Positions 51,748 to 59,443 of a DNA stretch of 64,000 nt are shown piece by piece. This DNA comes from PWQG01 sp050486205 (GTDB taxonomy: Bacteria > Pseudomonadota > Gammaproteobacteria > Pseudomonadales > Pseudohongiellaceae), in NCBI GenBank assembly GCA_050486205.1, contig JBJHCW010000002.1, positions 62,001-126,000 on the forward strand. The letters run 5' to 3'. Below the pieces are notes generated by a model. The model ran no database searches, had not been told where the DNA came from, and was given only the letters and a program-made list of their open reading frames with translations. Position 1 is the stretch's first letter. The number at the start of each line of letters is the position of its first letter. A program made the translations under genes and the position numbers.

Positions 51748-51802
51748 GCTCAACCACAGCTCAACCACAGCTCAACCACCGTTCAGCCACCGTTCAGGTG
51801 AC
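51748..51802. repeat. five 11-bp direct repeats before the DUF3300 gene
   Basis: Units at 51748, 51759, 51770, 51781 and 51792: two identical GCTCAACCACA, then GCTCAACCACC, GTTCAGCCACC and GTTCAGGTGAC. The period of one helical turn places each unit on the same face of DNA, as with OmpR/PhoB-family response regulator sites. It begins 14 bases after the asparaginase stop and ends 48 bases before the DUF3300 ATG. Confidence 0.7.
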
Positions 51803-51850
51803 AAATGGTATTGATACCGGTAACAGCCAGAATTACGGAGGAACTGCGCC

Positions 51851-53365
51851 ATGAATCGACTGAGCCAACTGGTGGTCATCAGTACGCTGGCGGCCCTGCC
51901 ATTCGCCTGTGCCGAGGCGCAGACTGCCGCAACACACGAAGTCGTGGGCGCGGTTGACGCGCCAGACGCTGGCAGTGCCCCAGGTACTGTCCCGAGTGAC
52001 GCCGAGACGTGGTTTTTCGATGCAGAGCTGGATCAGATGCTGGCGCCGGTGGCGCTGTATCCTGATGCCGTGCTCACGCATGTGCTGATAGCTGCCACCT
52101 ACCCGCTGGAAATCGTGGAAGCCGAGCGCTGGCGTAGCAATAACGCACATCTGGATGCAGAGGCGGCCCTGGATGCCGTGCAGAGCCGCGACTGGGACGA
52201 AAGTGTGAAAGCACTGGTGGCCTTTCCGCGCCTGCTGACCCGCCTCAGCGAGGACCTGCAATGGACGCGCGATCTGGGCGATGCCTTTCTGATCTCGGAA
52301 GCGGCTGTCATGGACCGTGTACAGGCACTGCGACAGCAGGCCTATCAGCACGGCGAACTGCGCAGCAATGAACATGTGCAGGTGGTGCGTGAACAGCAGA
52401 CAATCATCATTGAGCCGGCTGTGGAGCGCGTTGTCTACGTACCGTACTACGACACCCGGGTGGTTTACGGCAACTGGCGCTGGGCCCGTTATCCGCCGGT
52501 ATACTGGGATCCCTGGTATCCGGTGAGTTATGGTCCGGGAACCAGCGTCTACTGGGGGCCGGCTGTACACGTGACACCCGCATTCTACGTCAGCGCGTTC
52601 CACTGGCCACGCCGGCATATTGTCACTGTCAGCCACATTCATTATGGCCCGCGACCAGTGTTCTACAGCAGCCGCACCATTGTGCATCACCACCATGCAA
52701 CACGCTGGCACCACCGCCCCGACCATCGGCGCGGTGTAGGATATCATCAGGGTTACCAACCGCGGCAGGTGTCCACTTCGCGTCAACGCACCATCAACAA
52801 TCGTGTTGTCACTGCCCGCCAGGCAAACAACCCCCCTCGACAGCAGTCGAGACAGCACTACAGCTCACAGCGTCGTGACAGCGCTGCCACGAGCAGTGGC
52901 GATCGACAACGCGAGTACAGAAACCCGTCACGCAGCCAGCAAACCCGGAGCTACACCGCAGGGCAGCGGCAGGATCGCGCAGCGGCCCTTGCCGAGCGGC
53001 AGCGAGAATCGGTCCCTCAGCGCGTACGTCAACGCAGCAGCACCAACAGCAGCACCAGACATTCCAGTGGACAGTGGCAGGGGCAGCGAAGACAGGAGTC
53101 ATCACCGGTAAATACCCGCGCACATCGAACCGAGCAGCGGCGAGCGCAACAACGTTCAACCCAGGGTGCCACTCAGGCAACCGCGCCACGCCAGGCCCGG
53201 CAGACGCAGCAAACCCAGCAGAGCCGCCAGGTCAGGCAGGCTGGCCAGGCGCAGCAGTCCGGCGGCAGCAATCGTGAGCAACGCATCCGGCAGCGGGCGC
53301 AGTCCGCACGTGATGCCGCTGAATCAGGTCAGCGGCGGCCGGGAAGCCGCCGCGACATCCCCTGA
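51851..53365 (+). CDS. DUF3300 protein with Gln/Arg-rich tail, exported
   Basis: A 504-residue protein. The signal (LVVISTLAALPFACAEAQ) is followed by DUF3300 (about 55-240): DQMLAPVALYPDAVLTHVLIAATYPLE, then VVYVPYYDTRVVYGNW and Trp/Tyr/Pro-rich RYPPVYWDPWYPVSYG. From about residue 290 the chain is low in complexity, rich in Arg, Gln and Ser (RQTQQTQQSRQVRQAGQ). Such tails appear in other DUF3300 proteins; function unknown. GGAGGAA precedes ATG 51851. The 11-bp repeats upstream suggest response-regulator control. Confidence 0.87.
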   Translation: MNRLSQLVVISTLAALPFACAEAQTAATHEVVGAVDAPDAGSAPGTVPSDAETWFFDAELDQMLAPVALYPDAVLTHVLIAATYPLEIVEAERWRSNNAHLDAEAALDAVQSRDWDESVKALVAFPRLLTRLSEDLQWTRDLGDAFLISEAAVMDRVQALRQQAYQHGELRSNEHVQVVREQQTIIIEPAVERVVYVPYYDTRVVYGNWRWARYPPVYWDPWYPVSYGPGTSVYWGPAVHVTPAFYVSAFHWPRRHIVTVSHIHYGPRPVFYSSRTIVHHHHATRWHHRPDHRRGVGYHQGYQPRQVSTSRQRTINNRVVTARQANNPPRQQSRQHYSSQRRDSAATSSGDRQREYRNPSRSQQTRSYTAGQRQDRAAALAERQRESVPQRVRQRSSTNSSTRHSSGQWQGQRRQESSPVNTRAHRTEQRRAQQRSTQGATQATAPRQARQTQQTQQSRQVRQAGQAQQSGGSNREQRIRQRAQSARDAAESGQRRPGSRRDIP

Positions 53366-53402
53366 ACAGTAGACCTGTGGACAGCTGACGGGCCACTCTG
53401 TA

Positions 53403-54521
53403 TCAAGGCTGGCTGCAGTCACCACACATGACGTTGTCAACCGGCTCGCCATTGGCGAGCCTGGTCAACCAGTCAACAAAACGCACGCCGTTTGTGACGT
53501 AACTGTAAGTCTCAGGGCGTAGCAGAATGGTATGCATGTCGCCCCCGGCAACAAAGTACCGGAACTGCGGCGCCCGCTCGGTAATCTCCTCCAGATTGGC
53601 CTCCAGCAACGGTTGCAACGAATCTGCCGGTGCACCGCCCAGCGCCAGAAACTGCTTCTGGACATCATCTTCCGCCGTGTCAAAGGATGACAACATCAGT
53701 CCCGGATCGTGCTGGGCGGCAGCGATATAGAGCTGATGGAAGCTGAAGGCTTGCGCCGGAATGTCGCGCGTGAACGCCAGGTCGGCAATCACTGTGTCGG
53801 TGGCCCAGGCTTCATAGGGCGTGAAATTGCCAAACCCACGATAGCCACCCGATCCGTCACCCAGCGCAATCACTCTGGCGTTTACATAGTGATCGGACAT
53901 TCTGATCGCATAGAATGGCGCTGGAATGGAGCCGGCGCTGGATCCTGTGACGAATACCTGACCCGGGGAGTATACATGATCAAAGGCCCATTGCATGGCA
54001 GTCTGTCCGTTGACCCAACCACGGTGCTGCACGTGGACCTCGCTGGCATCACGGCCCTGCACCGCGGGTACCTCATAGGTCTGCTCCAGATCCCCGAGAT
54101 GCACATCGCCTGAACAGTAGGGCGCCATGACTACCGTGTAGTCGGCAAACGGATTCTCTGCATGATCAAAGGCAAATATGCCATGCGCACGAGCAGGATC
54201 GGTGTTGGCCAGATTGACCTGGTAACTGGGCTGCAATGTGGGATCACAATTCAGTCCCATCCAGCAGGCGCCACCGCCTTCAAGGTAAAACAGCAGTTTT
54301 TCCGGATCTCCCGCGCGCACAAAAAACCGGTACGGGCTGCCATCGGAACAGACTGTGTTGCCACCAGGCTCGATGGTATTCCAGCCTTCGTGCAGACCAC
54401 TGAAATCCGCCAGTGCAGGTGGTTCATCTGGCGGCGCCGCTGGTTCATCCGGGCCTCGGCCACAACCGTAAAACAGAACAGCGCTCAACAAAAACACTAC
54501 CGAGTACTTTATTGTTATCAT
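53403..54521 (-). CDS. pectin acetylesterase family lipoprotein
   Basis: A 372-residue lipoprotein (lipobox VLFYGC) of the pectinacetylesterase family, an alpha/beta hydrolase: LLFYLEGGGACW, DYTVVMAPYCSGDVHLGD, nucleophile motif VTGSSAGSIPAPFY and late His in AGGDMHTIL. The family removes acetyl or other ester groups, and its bacterial members often have unknown substrates. ATG 54521 has GGAGG 8 bases before it. A five-codon upstream frame was dropped. Divergent from the sirtuin gene with 50 bases between. Confidence 0.85.
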   Translation of the reverse strand: MITIKYSVVFLLSAVLFYGCGRGPDEPAAPPDEPPALADFSGLHEGWNTIEPGGNTVCSDGSPYRFFVRAGDPEKLLFYLEGGGACWMGLNCDPTLQPSYQVNLANTDPARAHGIFAFDHAENPFADYTVVMAPYCSGDVHLGDLEQTYEVPAVQGRDASEVHVQHRGWVNGQTAMQWAFDHVYSPGQVFVTGSSAGSIPAPFYAIRMSDHYVNARVIALGDGSGGYRGFGNFTPYEAWATDTVIADLAFTRDIPAQAFSFHQLYIAAAQHDPGLMLSSFDTAEDDVQKQFLALGGAPADSLQPLLEANLEEITERAPQFRYFVAGGDMHTILLRPETYSYVTNGVRFVDWLTRLANGEPVDNVMCGDCSQP

Positions 54522-54571
54522 GCCCGTATCCTCCAATCAGGGAGCCTCCAGCTTTTCAGCATTGTCAGCAA

Positions 54572-55414
54572 ATGAACCGATTCGTCCACAATAACACAGC
54601 GACAAGTCCGGCAACCAGACTGGCTGAATTTGTTGACAGATATGCACCTGTGCTCGTGCTCACCGGCGCTGGCATCAGCACCGCATCGGGCATTCCGGAC
54701 TACAGGAACGACAGCGGCGAGTGGAAGCGCAAGCAACCCGTGCAACATCAGGTTTTCATGAACGATCCGGCTGCTCGCCAGCGTTACTGGGCGCGGAGCA
54801 TGGTTGGTTGGCCCGTCATCCAGAATGCCACACCCAATGCCGCTCACCTGGCTCTGGCTCAGCTGGAGTCCAGCGGCCTGATCACCCGCATCGTCACCCA
54901 GAACGTGGATCGCCTGCATCAGAAAGCGGGCAGCCACGCCGCCATTGACCTGCACGGTCGGGCAGACCGGGTGATCTGCATGAGCTGCAACTACACTGCC
55001 TCACGAGAAGAGCAGCACGCCCGCTGCACCGAACACAATCCCCTGTTTCGCCATCACACTGCCACTACCGCGCCAGACGGTGACGCAGATCTGGAAATGG
55101 ACTTTTCGCGTTTCCAGGTGCCCGATTGCCCTCAATGCAGTGGCATACTCAAGCCTGATGTGGTTTTCTTCGGCGACAGCGTGCCGAAGCGGCGTGTTGA
55201 GTCCGTCATGGACACACTCGACAGAAGTGGCGCATTGCTGGTGGTCGGCTCATCGCTGATGGTGTTTTCAGGCTTCCGCTTCTGTCGGCAGGCCCGTCAG
55301 TGGGACAAACCGCTCGCCCTGCTCAACAGGGGCCGTACGCGGGCAGACGACATCGCCACGATGAAACTGGATACGGATATAGGGGAGACACTTGCGGGGT
55401 TGAGTGCGTCATGA
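54572..55414 (+). CDS. NAD-dependent deacylase, sirtuin family
   Basis: A 280-residue Sir2 protein: VLVLTGAGISTASGIPDYR, TQNVDRLHQKAGS, active-site His128 (LHGRADRV), zinc Cys136/139/186/189 and the nucleotide-site end GSSLMVFSGFRF. It removes acyl groups from lysines, using NAD, in the cytoplasm. An insertion of about 45 residues lies between the zinc Cys pairs (EEQHARCTEHN...). ATG 54572 has a weak ribosome site; an in-frame extension to 54413 overlaps the divergent esterase and was dropped. Confidence 0.9.
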   Translation: MNRFVHNNTATSPATRLAEFVDRYAPVLVLTGAGISTASGIPDYRNDSGEWKRKQPVQHQVFMNDPAARQRYWARSMVGWPVIQNATPNAAHLALAQLESSGLITRIVTQNVDRLHQKAGSHAAIDLHGRADRVICMSCNYTASREEQHARCTEHNPLFRHHTATTAPDGDADLEMDFSRFQVPDCPQCSGILKPDVVFFGDSVPKRRVESVMDTLDRSGALLVVGSSLMVFSGFRFCRQARQWDKPLALLNRGRTRADDIATMKLDTDIGETLAGLSAS

Positions 55415-55415
55415 C

Positions 55416-55441
55416 CCCGCCCTGACAGACGTCAGGGCGGG
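55416..55441. terminator. perfect hairpin between convergent sirtuin and pnp genes
   Basis: Arms CCCGCCCTGAC and GTCAGGGCGGG are exact complements with a 4-base loop (AGAC), directly after the sirtuin stop and 29 bases from the pnp stop. It could terminate both transcripts, though neither side has a T run. Confidence 0.6.
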
Positions 55442-55470
55442 ACATGTCGCTGGAACGGGGGTCAGGGGAA

Positions 55471-57594
55471 TCAGGCTTCTTCAGCCGCTTCGTATTCCTG
55501 CCTCTCCTCGTCGGTGATTTCCTTGATGCTCAGCTTGATTCGGCCGCGTGCATCCAGGTCTGTTACTTTCACCAGTACCTCTTCACCTTCGGAAAGGTAC
55601 TTGGAGATGTCTTCCACGCGCTCGGAAGAAATCTGTGAAATGTGCACCAGGCCATCCTTGCCAGGCAGGATGGTGATGAAGGCGCCAAAGTCGACAATAC
55701 GGGCAACCTTGCCCTTGTACAGCTTGCCGATTTCAGCTTCGGCTGTAATTGCCTGGATCAGCTCTATTGCCTTGTCGCGGGAGTCGGCATCTTCGCCGTA
55801 GATGCGGATATTGCCATCATCGTCGATATCAACCGAAGCGCCACTTTCCTCGGTAATGCTGCGAATGGTGGCACCACCCTTGCCAATAACGTCACGGATC
55901 TTGTCCGAATCAACCTTCATCATGGCCATGGCCGGTGCATTCTCGGACACCGATTCGCGTGCCTTGGGCAACACTGCGTTCATTTGCTCAAGGATATGCA
56001 GACGCGCTTCGTGCGCCTGGTTCAAGGCCATTTCCATGATTTCTTCATTGATACCCTGGATCTTGATGTCCATCTGCAGGGCAGTAACACCCTGTGCAGT
56101 GCCGGCTACCTTGAAATCCATATCGCCGAGATGGTCTTCATCACCCAGGATGTCGGTGATCACTGCAAAGCGCTCGCCGTCCTTGATCAGGCCCATTGCA
56201 ATACCTGCCACCGGTGCCGTTATCGGAATACCGGCATCCATCATTGCCAGTGAGCTGCCGCACACCGACGCCATGGAACTGGAACCGTTGGACTCGGTGA
56301 TCTCGGACACAACACGAATGGCGTACGGGAATTCGTCTTCGCCGGGCATGACGGCCTGCACACCGCGCTTGGCGAGCTTGCCATGGCCGATTTCGCGACG
56401 CTTGGGACCGGACATGAAGCCAGTCTCACCAACACAATAAGGCGGGAAGTTGTAGTGGAACATGAAGGCTTCTTTCTTGGAGCCTTCCAGCCCTTCGATC
56501 AACTGAGAGTCACGGATTGCGCCCAATGTGGCCACAACCAGCGCCTGGGTTTCGCCTCGGGTGAACAACGCCGAGCCATGAACCTTGGGCAGTACACCGG
56601 TTTCAATTTCGATCGGGCGCACGGTGCGGGTATCACGGCCATCAATACGCGGCTTGCCATCCAGCACGCGGTTGCGTACCGTGGCCTTTTCCAGGGCGCC
56701 GAATACACCACGCACTTCGTCCTCGGTGACACCACTGTCTTCGTTGACAAACTGCTCAACAGCCTTGGCCTGCAAAACTGCCAACGCGTCATAACGCTGC
56801 ATCTTGTCTGAAATCTGGTAAGCCTCGTCCAGCGGGCCGGCGAACGCTTCGCGCACTGCCTGATCCAGCGTGTCGTTGGACGGCGCAGGCTCCCACTCCC
56901 AGGTGTCCTTGCCAGCTTCTGCCTTGAGCTCCTCGATCGCGTCAATGACCACCTGCATGGACTCGTGTGCGAACAGCACAGCGCCGAGCATCTGGTCTTC
57001 GCTGAGTTGCTGCGCCTCGGACTCAACCATCAATACGGCTGATCGGGTGCCGGAAACCACCATGTCCAGCGCCGACGTTTCAAGGCGCGACTTGCCGGGA
57101 TTCAGGATATAACCCTGCTCCAGATCGTATCCCACGCGCGCGGCGCCAATCGGACCGGCAAAGGGAATGCCGGAGATGGCCAGCGCAGCGGAAGCACCGA
57201 TAAGGGCTGCAATATCCGGGTCCTGATCCTTGTCTGCTGAAATCACGGTACAGATAACCTGCACCTCATTCATGAACCCCTTGGGAAACAGCGGTCGAAT
57301 GGGGCGGTCGATGAGGCGGGATACCAGAGTTTCCTTTTCGGTCGGGCGACCTTCGCGCTTGAAAAACCCGCCGGGGATCTTTCCAGCCGCGTAGGTCTTC
57401 TCCTGATAATTGACTGTCAGGGGGAAAAAGCTCGCATCAGGATTGGCCTTCTTGCGGCCTACCACGGTTGCCAGCACCTGGGTTTCACCTACACTGACCA
57501 CTACCGAACCGGTGGCTTGTCTTGCGATTCTGCCTGTTTCCAGCGTGACAGTGTCATCACCGAACTGGAAGCTCTTCTTCACTATATTAAACAT
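55471..57594 (-). CDS. pnp: polyribonucleotide nucleotidyltransferase (PNPase)
   Basis: A 707-residue exoribonuclease with two RNase PH cores (IVKKSFQFGDDTVTLETG, and the second core from GVLPKVHGSALFTRGETQAL), an all-helical linker, KH domain (DVIGKGGATIRSITEESG) and S1 domain (VDFGAFITILPGKDGLVHISQI). It degrades mRNA 3' to 5' with phosphate. ATG 57594 has AGGAACAGGAT upstream; a 12-codon longer frame lacks that site. The conserved order after rpsO fits. The leader is purine-rich (57658-57692). Confidence 0.97.
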   Translation of the reverse strand: MFNIVKKSFQFGDDTVTLETGRIARQATGSVVVSVGETQVLATVVGRKKANPDASFFPLTVNYQEKTYAAGKIPGGFFKREGRPTEKETLVSRLIDRPIRPLFPKGFMNEVQVICTVISADKDQDPDIAALIGASAALAISGIPFAGPIGAARVGYDLEQGYILNPGKSRLETSALDMVVSGTRSAVLMVESEAQQLSEDQMLGAVLFAHESMQVVIDAIEELKAEAGKDTWEWEPAPSNDTLDQAVREAFAGPLDEAYQISDKMQRYDALAVLQAKAVEQFVNEDSGVTEDEVRGVFGALEKATVRNRVLDGKPRIDGRDTRTVRPIEIETGVLPKVHGSALFTRGETQALVVATLGAIRDSQLIEGLEGSKKEAFMFHYNFPPYCVGETGFMSGPKRREIGHGKLAKRGVQAVMPGEDEFPYAIRVVSEITESNGSSSMASVCGSSLAMMDAGIPITAPVAGIAMGLIKDGERFAVITDILGDEDHLGDMDFKVAGTAQGVTALQMDIKIQGINEEIMEMALNQAHEARLHILEQMNAVLPKARESVSENAPAMAMMKVDSDKIRDVIGKGGATIRSITEESGASVDIDDDGNIRIYGEDADSRDKAIELIQAITAEAEIGKLYKGKVARIVDFGAFITILPGKDGLVHISQISSERVEDISKYLSEGEEVLVKVTDLDARGRIKLSIKEITDEERQEYEAAEEA

Positions 57595-57715
57595 ATCCTG
57601 TTCCTGTAATTTGCGACACCCGGGCACCATTGCAACGACATCCCTGTCGACCGGGAATCTATTCTCTTCTTTCTCTTTCTTACTCTTCCTGGTTCCTGGA
57701 GCTGCCAGCAGGATA

Positions 57716-57985
57716 TCAGCGACGCAGACCCAGGCGCTTGATCAGGGTGGCGTAGCGCTCAACATTCTTGCGCTTGAGGTAATCCAGCAACTTCCTGCGG
57801 CTGTTTACCATACGAATAAGACCACGACGTGAATGGTGGTCATGAGAATGTTCCTTGAAGTGCCCCTGCAGGCGGTTGATATTCTCTGTCAGCAAAGCTA
57901 CCTGGACTTCCGGTGAACCCGTGTCACCTTCACCCTGTGCGTAGTCCTTGATGATTGCTTCTTTCTCGGCGGTTGTAAGTGCCAT
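57716..57985 (-). CDS. rpsO: 30S ribosomal protein S15
   Basis: An 89-residue protein: the standard S15 length and sequence (DTGSPEVQVALLTENINRL, HSRRGLIRMVNSRRKLLDYL, ending LGLRR). It binds 16S rRNA in the small subunit platform. GAGGAG lies 9 bases before ATG 57985. It follows truB and precedes pnp, as in most gammaproteobacteria. Confidence 0.98.
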   Translation of the reverse strand: MALTTAEKEAIIKDYAQGEGDTGSPEVQVALLTENINRLQGHFKEHSHDHHSRRGLIRMVNSRRKLLDYLKRKNVERYATLIKRLGLRR

Positions 57986-58092
57986 TTTTAATACTCCTCA
58001 TTCAGTATGCGCTCAATGTTGATGACCATCCTGTCAAGCCAGGGTAACCGCGCATACCTGCAGTCACCTGGTGTCCTCCCTTCAATGACAAC

Positions 58093-58112
58093 GGCCGACC
58101 TCGCGGTCAGCC
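58093..58112 (-). terminator. hairpin with GCGA loop over the truB stop
   Basis: An 8-bp stem (one G-T pair) closes a GNRA-type tetraloop and includes the truB stop codon. There is no T run. It may stabilise the message end or weakly attenuate before rpsO rather than stop transcription. Confidence 0.35.
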
Positions 58113-59027
58113 ATCGGTTTGAATCAGTCGTCTGGGCGCCACCCGACCATCATCGAGTATGGCACCAATACCAAAAAATTCTTCTTCGTCGTACAGTCGC
58201 ACCAGGCCGGCAGTCGGCAGGTGGCGCGCTATGACCGGTTGGCCCTGTTTGACAAATCGCGCCGTCATCGACGGCAGTCGTACCTCGGGCAGCGAATCCA
58301 CCGCTGCGTCGGCCGGCACCAGCAAGGCATCCAGTGCTTCAAGACCGCCATTTTCCTTGGTTTCAATCAAGGCGTCCATGGTAATACAGTCATTCTGGTC
58401 AAAATTGCCTGACTGTGTGCGCCGGAGCACAGTCACATGTGCGCCACAACCAATGCACTCACCGATGTCACCCACCAGCGTGCGCACATAAGTGCCTTTA
58501 CTGCAGTGTACATCCAGCGTGAAACTATCCGCCTCCAGCGAGACCAGCTCCAGGCTGTAAATGTGCACCCTGCGCGCCTTGCGCTCTACCTCCTTACCCT
58601 GCCTGGCCAGCTTGTAGAGCGGCGTTCCCTGATGCTTGAGGGCCGAGTACATGGGTGGCACCTGGTCGATTTCACCAGTGAACGCCGGTAGCAGGGCAGC
58701 GAAATCAGCCATACCAAGCGACGGGACCGGCGATTCACTGACGATATTACCCTCGGCGTCAGCGGTATCTGTCACTACACCCAGTTTCCCGGTCACCCTG
58801 TATCGCTTGTCCGCGTCCAGCAGAAACTGCGAAATCTTGGTCGCCTCACCCAGACACAATGGCAACACACCGGTGGCAAGCGGGTCCAGACTGCCAGTAT
58901 GCCCGGCTTTGGCTGCGCCATACAGGCGCTTGACCTGCTGCAGACAGGCGTTGGAGGTCAGGCCTGGCCCCTTGTCCAACAGCACAATGCCGGTAATGTC
59001 CCGGCCACGGTTCCGCCGCTTTGCCAA
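58107..59027 (-). CDS. truB: tRNA pseudouridine(55) synthase
   Basis: A 306-residue enzyme: catalytic Asp in GSLDPLATGVLPLCLGEATK, VPPMYSALKHQG and CSKGTYVRTLVGDIGE. It makes pseudouridine 55 in the T arm of tRNA. The start is TTG at 59027, 9 bases past the rbfA stop, with AGGAG over the rbfA end as ribosome site. An in-frame ATG is not available nearby. Confidence 0.96.
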   Translation of the reverse strand: MAKRRNRGRDITGIVLLDKGPGLTSNACLQQVKRLYGAAKAGHTGSLDPLATGVLPLCLGEATKISQFLLDADKRYRVTGKLGVVTDTADAEGNIVSESPVPSLGMADFAALLPAFTGEIDQVPPMYSALKHQGTPLYKLARQGKEVERKARRVHIYSLELVSLEADSFTLDVHCSKGTYVRTLVGDIGECIGCGAHVTVLRRTQSGNFDQNDCITMDALIETKENGGLEALDALLVPADAAVDSLPEVRLPSMTARFVKQGQPVIARHLPTAGLVRLYDEEEFFGIGAILDDGRVAPRRLIQTDG

Positions 59028-59033
59028 GTGCCC

Positions 59034-59414
59034 CTATCTCCTGTCTGAATCGATGGCGTCATCGATAAGTGAGGACAGGTAACGACCACGCGAAATGCTC
59101 TCATCGTAATGAAAACGCAATCGCGGCGTGGTGCGAAGACTCATCTCCCTGGCCAGCAGGCTGCGCAGAAAACCAGCTGCGTTGTTCAGCACCTCAATGG
59201 TAGCTGCACGCTTCTCCGCACTTTCCTTCTCCAGGTCATCCTGCTGTCCGACCAGAGCCGTTACATAAACATCGGCGTAGGCCAGGTCACGACTGATCTC
59301 CACACTGGTGACCGAGACCATGCCCAGTCGCGGGTCCTTCACTTCTCGTTGTATCAGAGTCGCCAGTTCGCGCTGCACCTGATCGGCAACACGCTGTAAT
59401 CGTGGACTGCTCAT
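59034..59414 (-). CDS. rbfA: 30S ribosome-binding factor A
   Basis: A 126-residue KH-like protein: RVADQVQRELATLIQREVKDPRLGMVSVT, then LRTTPRLRFHYDESI. It helps 16S 5' end maturation and cold adaptation. GGAGGAATG precedes ATG 59414. It sits between infB and truB with very short gaps. Confidence 0.96.
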   Translation of the reverse strand: MSSPRLQRVADQVQRELATLIQREVKDPRLGMVSVTSVEISRDLAYADVYVTALVGQQDDLEKESAEKRAATIEVLNNAAGFLRSLLAREMSLRTTPRLRFHYDESISRGRYLSSLIDDAIDSDRR

Positions 59415-59443
59415 CGCATCATTCCTCCGTTCCCAGCGTTGAC

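Noticed and set aside
51748..51802. Possible plasmid-type iterons or origin
   Set aside because: No replication initiator gene nearby; position before a gene start fits regulation better.
54413..54571. N-terminal extension of the sirtuin
   Set aside because: It lies antisense to the esterase lipoprotein gene and adds no conserved sequence.
57658..57692. T-rich tract as a plus-strand terminator
   Set aside because: Both flanking genes are on the minus strand, where the tract is purine-rich; no stem precedes it on the plus strand.
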